A stretch of 64,000 nt of DNA from Streptomyces sp. QL37 (GTDB taxonomy: Bacteria > Actinomycetota > Actinomycetes > Streptomycetales > Streptomycetaceae), in the NCBI RefSeq assembly GCF_002941025.1, contig NZ_PTJS01000001.1:7082605-7146604 (forward strand), written 5' to 3'. Under the pieces are notes generated by a model. The model saw nothing but the letters and a program-made list of their open reading frames with translations. It searched no databases and had not been told where the DNA came from. Shown piece after piece: positions 61,595 to 64,000 of the stretch. Made by a program: the position numbers and the translations under genes. The number at the start of each line of letters is the position of its first letter. The first letter of the stretch is position 1.

Positions 61595-62391
61595 CGCCGG
61601 GTTCGTCCTCGTTCATGGACTTCCTGTCCGACCACTCACCCGAGATCCTTCCCGGCAACCGCAGCCTGCCGCCGTTGCAGGGCGCGGTCGAGGCCCCGCA
61701 CGGCACGACCATCGTCGCGGCCTCGTTCCCCGGCGGAGTGGTGCTGGCCGGTGACCGGCGGGCGACCATGGGCAACATGATCGCGCAGCGCGACATCGAG
61801 AAGGTGTTCCCGGCCGACGAGTACTCGGCGGTGGGGATCGCCGGCACGGCGGGTCTGGCCGTGGAGATGGTCAAGCTGTTCCAGCTGGAGCTGGAGCACT
61901 TCGAGAAGGTCGAGGGTGCCACGCTCTCGCTGGAGGGCAAGGCCAACCGGCTCTCCACGATGATCCGCAGCAACCTGGCGATGGCCATGCAGGGCCTGGC
62001 GGTCGTCCCGCTGTTCGCCGGGTACGACGTCGACCGCGAGAAGGGCCGGATCTTCTCGTACGACGTCACCGGCGGCCGGTCCGAGGAGCGCGGCTACGCG
62101 GCCACCGGCTCCGGTTCCGTCTTCGCGCGCGGCTCGATGAAGAAGCTGTTCCGCGACGACCTGACGGAGGAGCAGACACTCACGCTGGTCGTGCAGGCGC
62201 TGTACGACGCGGCCGACGACGACTCGGCGACCGGTGGCCCGGACGTGGCCCGCCGGATCTACCCGATCGTCACCGTCATCACCGACGAGGGCTTCCGCAG
62301 GCTGGACGACGCGGAATCCTCGGAGATCGCGCGCGCGATCCTGGAGCGCCGGCTCGAGCAGCCCGACGGCCCCCGCGCCGCGCTCCTCTGA
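61546..62391 (+). CDS. prcB: 20S proteasome subunit beta
   Basis: 281-residue N-terminal-nucleophile protease subunit. A 53-residue propeptide (ending EAPHG) is removed autocatalytically to expose Thr54 ([23 protein letters not shown]). The catalytic Lys is in the DRRAT region and Asp in the early strand, as in beta subunits. It forms the two inner rings of the proteasome. The start is GTG 61546 with GGAGGG upstream; the start overlaps the endonuclease VII remnant by 49 bases. prcA follows after 55 nt, so prcB-prcA form one operon. Confidence 0.96.
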   Translation: MEANTRSTGRLPAAFLTPGSSSFMDFLSDHSPEILPGNRSLPPLQGAVEAPHGTTIVAASFPGGVVLAGDRRATMGNMIAQRDIEKVFPADEYSAVGIAGTAGLAVEMVKLFQLELEHFEKVEGATLSLEGKANRLSTMIRSNLAMAMQGLAVVPLFAGYDVDREKGRIFSYDVTGGRSEERGYAATGSGSVFARGSMKKLFRDDLTEEQTLTLVVQALYDAADDDSATGGPDVARRIYPIVTVITDEGFRRLDDAESSEIARAILERRLEQPDGPRAALL

Positions 62392-62446
62392 CCGGCCCGA
62401 TGCTTCTCCGATGCACTCGTCACTGACAGAAAGGGACGGATAGCCG

Positions 62447-63307
62447 GTGTCGACGCCGTTCTATGTCTCACCTCAGCAGGCCATGGCCGACCGGGCGGAA
62501 TACGCCCGGAAGGGCATCGCCCGTGGTCGCAGCCTGGTTGTGCTGCAGTACGCCGACGGCATTGTGTTCGTCGGCGAGAACCCGTCCCGCGCGCTGCACA
62601 AGTTCAGCGAGATCTACGACCGGATCGGTTTCGCCGCCGCCGGCAAGTACAACGAGTACGAGAACCTCCGCATCGGCGGAGTCCGCTACGCCGATCTGCG
62701 GGGATACACCTACGACCGCGACGACGTGACGGCCCGTGGGCTGGCCAACGTCTACGCGCAGACGCTCGGCACCATCTTCTCCAGCGCCGCCGAGAAGCCT
62801 TACGAGGTGGAGCTGGTGGTCGCCGAGGTCGGCGCCGGGCCCGAGGGCGACCAGATCTACCGGCTGCCGCACGACGGCTCGATCGTGGACGAGCACGGCT
62901 CCGTCGCGGTCGGCGGGAACGCCGAGCAGATCAGCAGCTTCCTGGACCAGCGCCACCGCGACGGGATGTCGCTGGCCGAGGCACTGAAGCTGGCTGTGCA
63001 GGCCCTGTCCCGCGAGGCCAACGGCAACGAGCGGGAGATCCCCGCCGAGCGGCTCGAGGTCGCGGTCCTGGACCGCACGAGGCCTCAGCAGCGCAAGTTC
63101 AAGCGGATCGTCGGCCGTCAGCTGACCAGGCTGCTGGACGCGGACGGCGCTGGGGCGACCCCGACGGACGCCCCGTCCGACACGGAGGAGCCCGAGGACG
63201 GCACCACCCCGGACACCGGCACCGACACCCCCGGGAAGGGTGCCGACACCCCTGAGAAGGGCACCGCCGGGCCCGAGGAGGGCACGGGCGGGACCCCGAA
63301 GGAGTAG
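62447..63307 (+). CDS. prcA: 20S proteasome subunit alpha
   Basis: 286-residue alpha subunit forming the outer gating rings. The start [38 protein letters not shown] is the alpha-type gate and H0 helix. No catalytic Thr is present. After about residue 235 the sequence becomes a charged Thr/Pro/Glu repeat tail ([25 protein letters not shown]), variable in the family. The start is GTG 62447 with GAAAGGGACGG upstream. It ends the cluster before a perfect 21-bp terminator. Confidence 0.96.
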   Translation: MSTPFYVSPQQAMADRAEYARKGIARGRSLVVLQYADGIVFVGENPSRALHKFSEIYDRIGFAAAGKYNEYENLRIGGVRYADLRGYTYDRDDVTARGLANVYAQTLGTIFSSAAEKPYEVELVVAEVGAGPEGDQIYRLPHDGSIVDEHGSVAVGGNAEQISSFLDQRHRDGMSLAEALKLAVQALSREANGNEREIPAERLEVAVLDRTRPQQRKFKRIVGRQLTRLLDADGAGATPTDAPSDTEEPEDGTTPDTGTDTPGKGADTPEKGTAGPEEGTGGTPKE

Positions 63308-63327
63308 CCGGTTCCGGAAGATCTCCG

Positions 63328-63373
63328 GACGGAGCCCTCCGGCCGTCGCAGGCGACGGCCGGAGGGCTCCGTC
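63328..63373. terminator. Bidirectional terminator, prcA/LacI-type gene
   Basis: Perfect 21-bp stem: 63328-63348 with 63353-63373 (outer GACGGAGCC/GGCTCCGTC) closed by CAGG. The right arm reaches into the stop codon of the convergent regulator gene. Confidence 0.88.
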
Positions 63374-64000
63374 ATGCGGTGGCCGGGGGCGCGGTGGAGC
63401 CCCGGACGACCAGACGGACGGGGAGGTCGTGGGCGACCGCGGGGCGGCCCTCCAGGACGGCCAGCAGGGCTGTCATGCCGCGCTCGCCCACCTGCTCGGC
63501 CGGGAGGCGCACGGTGGTGAGCTCCGGTTCCACCGCCGTGGCGAGCGCCAGGTCGTCGAAACCGGTCACGGAGATGTCGTCGGGCACCCGCAGCCCTCGT
63601 CTGCGCACCGCCTTGCATGCGCCGGCGGCGAGGATGTCGTCGTCACAGACGATGGCCGTCGGCAGCGGGCCGGGGGAGGCCAGGACCGCCTCGACGGCCT
63701 CGCGCCCCGACCGTACGTCCAGCGGGGCGGTGACGGTACGCAGAACGGCGCCGGGGACGTCACGCACGGCCTCCCGCAGCGCCCGGGCACGCACCGCGAA
63801 GGTCCAGGTGTCCACGGCGGAGGCGAGGTGTGTGATCCGGCGGTGGCCGAGGCCGAGCAGATGGCGCGTCACCTGGCGCATGCCGTCCGCGATGTCGAGG
63901 TTCACGCACGCCGCGGCGCCGTGGCCCTCGGGGTCGCTGTCCAGCATCACCAGCGGCAGGTCCGCGCCCCGCAGGGCCCCCAGGGCGTCCGCCGCCATCG
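63372..64000 (-). CDS. LacI-family transcriptional regulator (5' partial)
   Basis: The gene runs off the right edge; about 209 C-terminal residues are visible. They form the periplasmic-binding-protein-like effector domain of LacI/GalR regulators: LPLVMLDSDPEGHGAAACVNLDIADGMRQVTRHLLGLGHRRITHL, PTAIVCDDDILAAGACKAVRRRGLRVPDDISVTGFDDLALATAVEPELTTVR. The helix-turn-helix is outside the window. The effector is probably a sugar. An in-frame ATG at 63996-63998 is internal, since homologous sequence must precede it. Confidence 0.9.
   Translation of the reverse strand, partial: MAADALGALRGADLPLVMLDSDPEGHGAAACVNLDIADGMRQVTRHLLGLGHRRITHLASAVDTWTFAVRARALREAVRDVPGAVLRTVTAPLDVRSGREAVEAVLASPGPLPTAIVCDDDILAAGACKAVRRRGLRVPDDISVTGFDDLALATAVEPELTTVRLPAEQVGERGMTALLAVLEGRPAVAHDLPVRLVVRGSTAPPATA

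Overview
The window is a high-GC actinobacterial chromosome segment that I read as Streptomyces. The evidence is two adjacent chaplin genes (chpH, chpC), mycothiol genes (mshC and an S-(hydroxymethyl)mycothiol dehydrogenase), a Pup-proteasome cluster, a gyl-type glycerol operon with an IclR regulator, and many promoters whose -10 box sits 6-8 nt before the start codon (leaderless genes). From memory, the gene order matches S. coelicolor from roughly SCO1682 down to SCO1643, with two accessory insertions. I could not check this against a database.

Layout. 1-4.3 kb: end of a flavin dehydrogenase, an ASCH protein, an unknown protein and an APC permease. 4.4-7.2 kb: gluconate uptake (gntK-gntP, divergent gntR). 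7.2-9 kb: formaldehyde detoxification pair (mycothiol-dependent dehydrogenase plus metallo-beta-lactamase-fold hydrolase). 9-16.3 kb: an RluA-type pseudouridine synthase, then an accessory block of four secreted plant cell-wall enzymes (two GH43, one SGNH esterase, one GH51), then tRNA-Leu(GAG). 16.6-19.5 kb: M20 peptidase, chaplins, DUF5703 protein. 19.5-26.7 kb: conserved unknown protein, a degenerate RecD2-like protein coupled to an aldo/keto reductase, an F420-type oxidoreductase, a ferritin-like protein and CorA. 26.8-31.5 kb: conserved actinobacterial cluster of a phosphomutase-like protein, DUF3090, an SCO1664-family kinase-like protein and mshC, facing parJ. 31.7-40.4 kb: accessory L-fuconate-type cluster (enolase-family dehydratase, SDR, CUT2 ABC transporter, GntR regulator) followed by two luciferase-like oxidoreductases. 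40.5-45.6 kb: glycerol operon glpF-glpK-glpD and its regulator. 45.8-53.8 kb: metH, a HAD phosphatase, a peptide-binding lipoprotein, an orphan response regulator and a RecB-like nuclease. 53.9-63.3 kb: site-2 protease, trmI, a secreted unknown protein, ferredoxin, arc, dop, pup, prcB, prcA. 63.4 kb to the end: a partial LacI-family regulator.

How the parts work together. The cell-wall enzymes would release arabinose and deacetylated pectin fragments outside the cell. The GH43 gene at 9976 and the GH51 gene share a nearly identical 16-bp palindrome just upstream of their starts, so they look co-regulated. The fuconate cluster and its GntR gene share a 12-bp sequence within an ACATCnGATGT palindrome. 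The glpF and gylR upstream regions share a 12-mer. arc, pup and prcB all carry the 9-mer GGTAGGGTC as a putative -10 element. Most convergent gene pairs are separated by long perfect hairpins.

Most unusual points: a decayed endonuclease VII gene tail wedged between pup and prcB that now contains the prcB promoter and overlaps the prcB start; a RecD2-like protein that has lost its Walker A and B residues; Pup ending in GGE; and the shared operator motifs. I saw no CRISPR array, insertion sequence, prophage or secondary-metabolite cluster.
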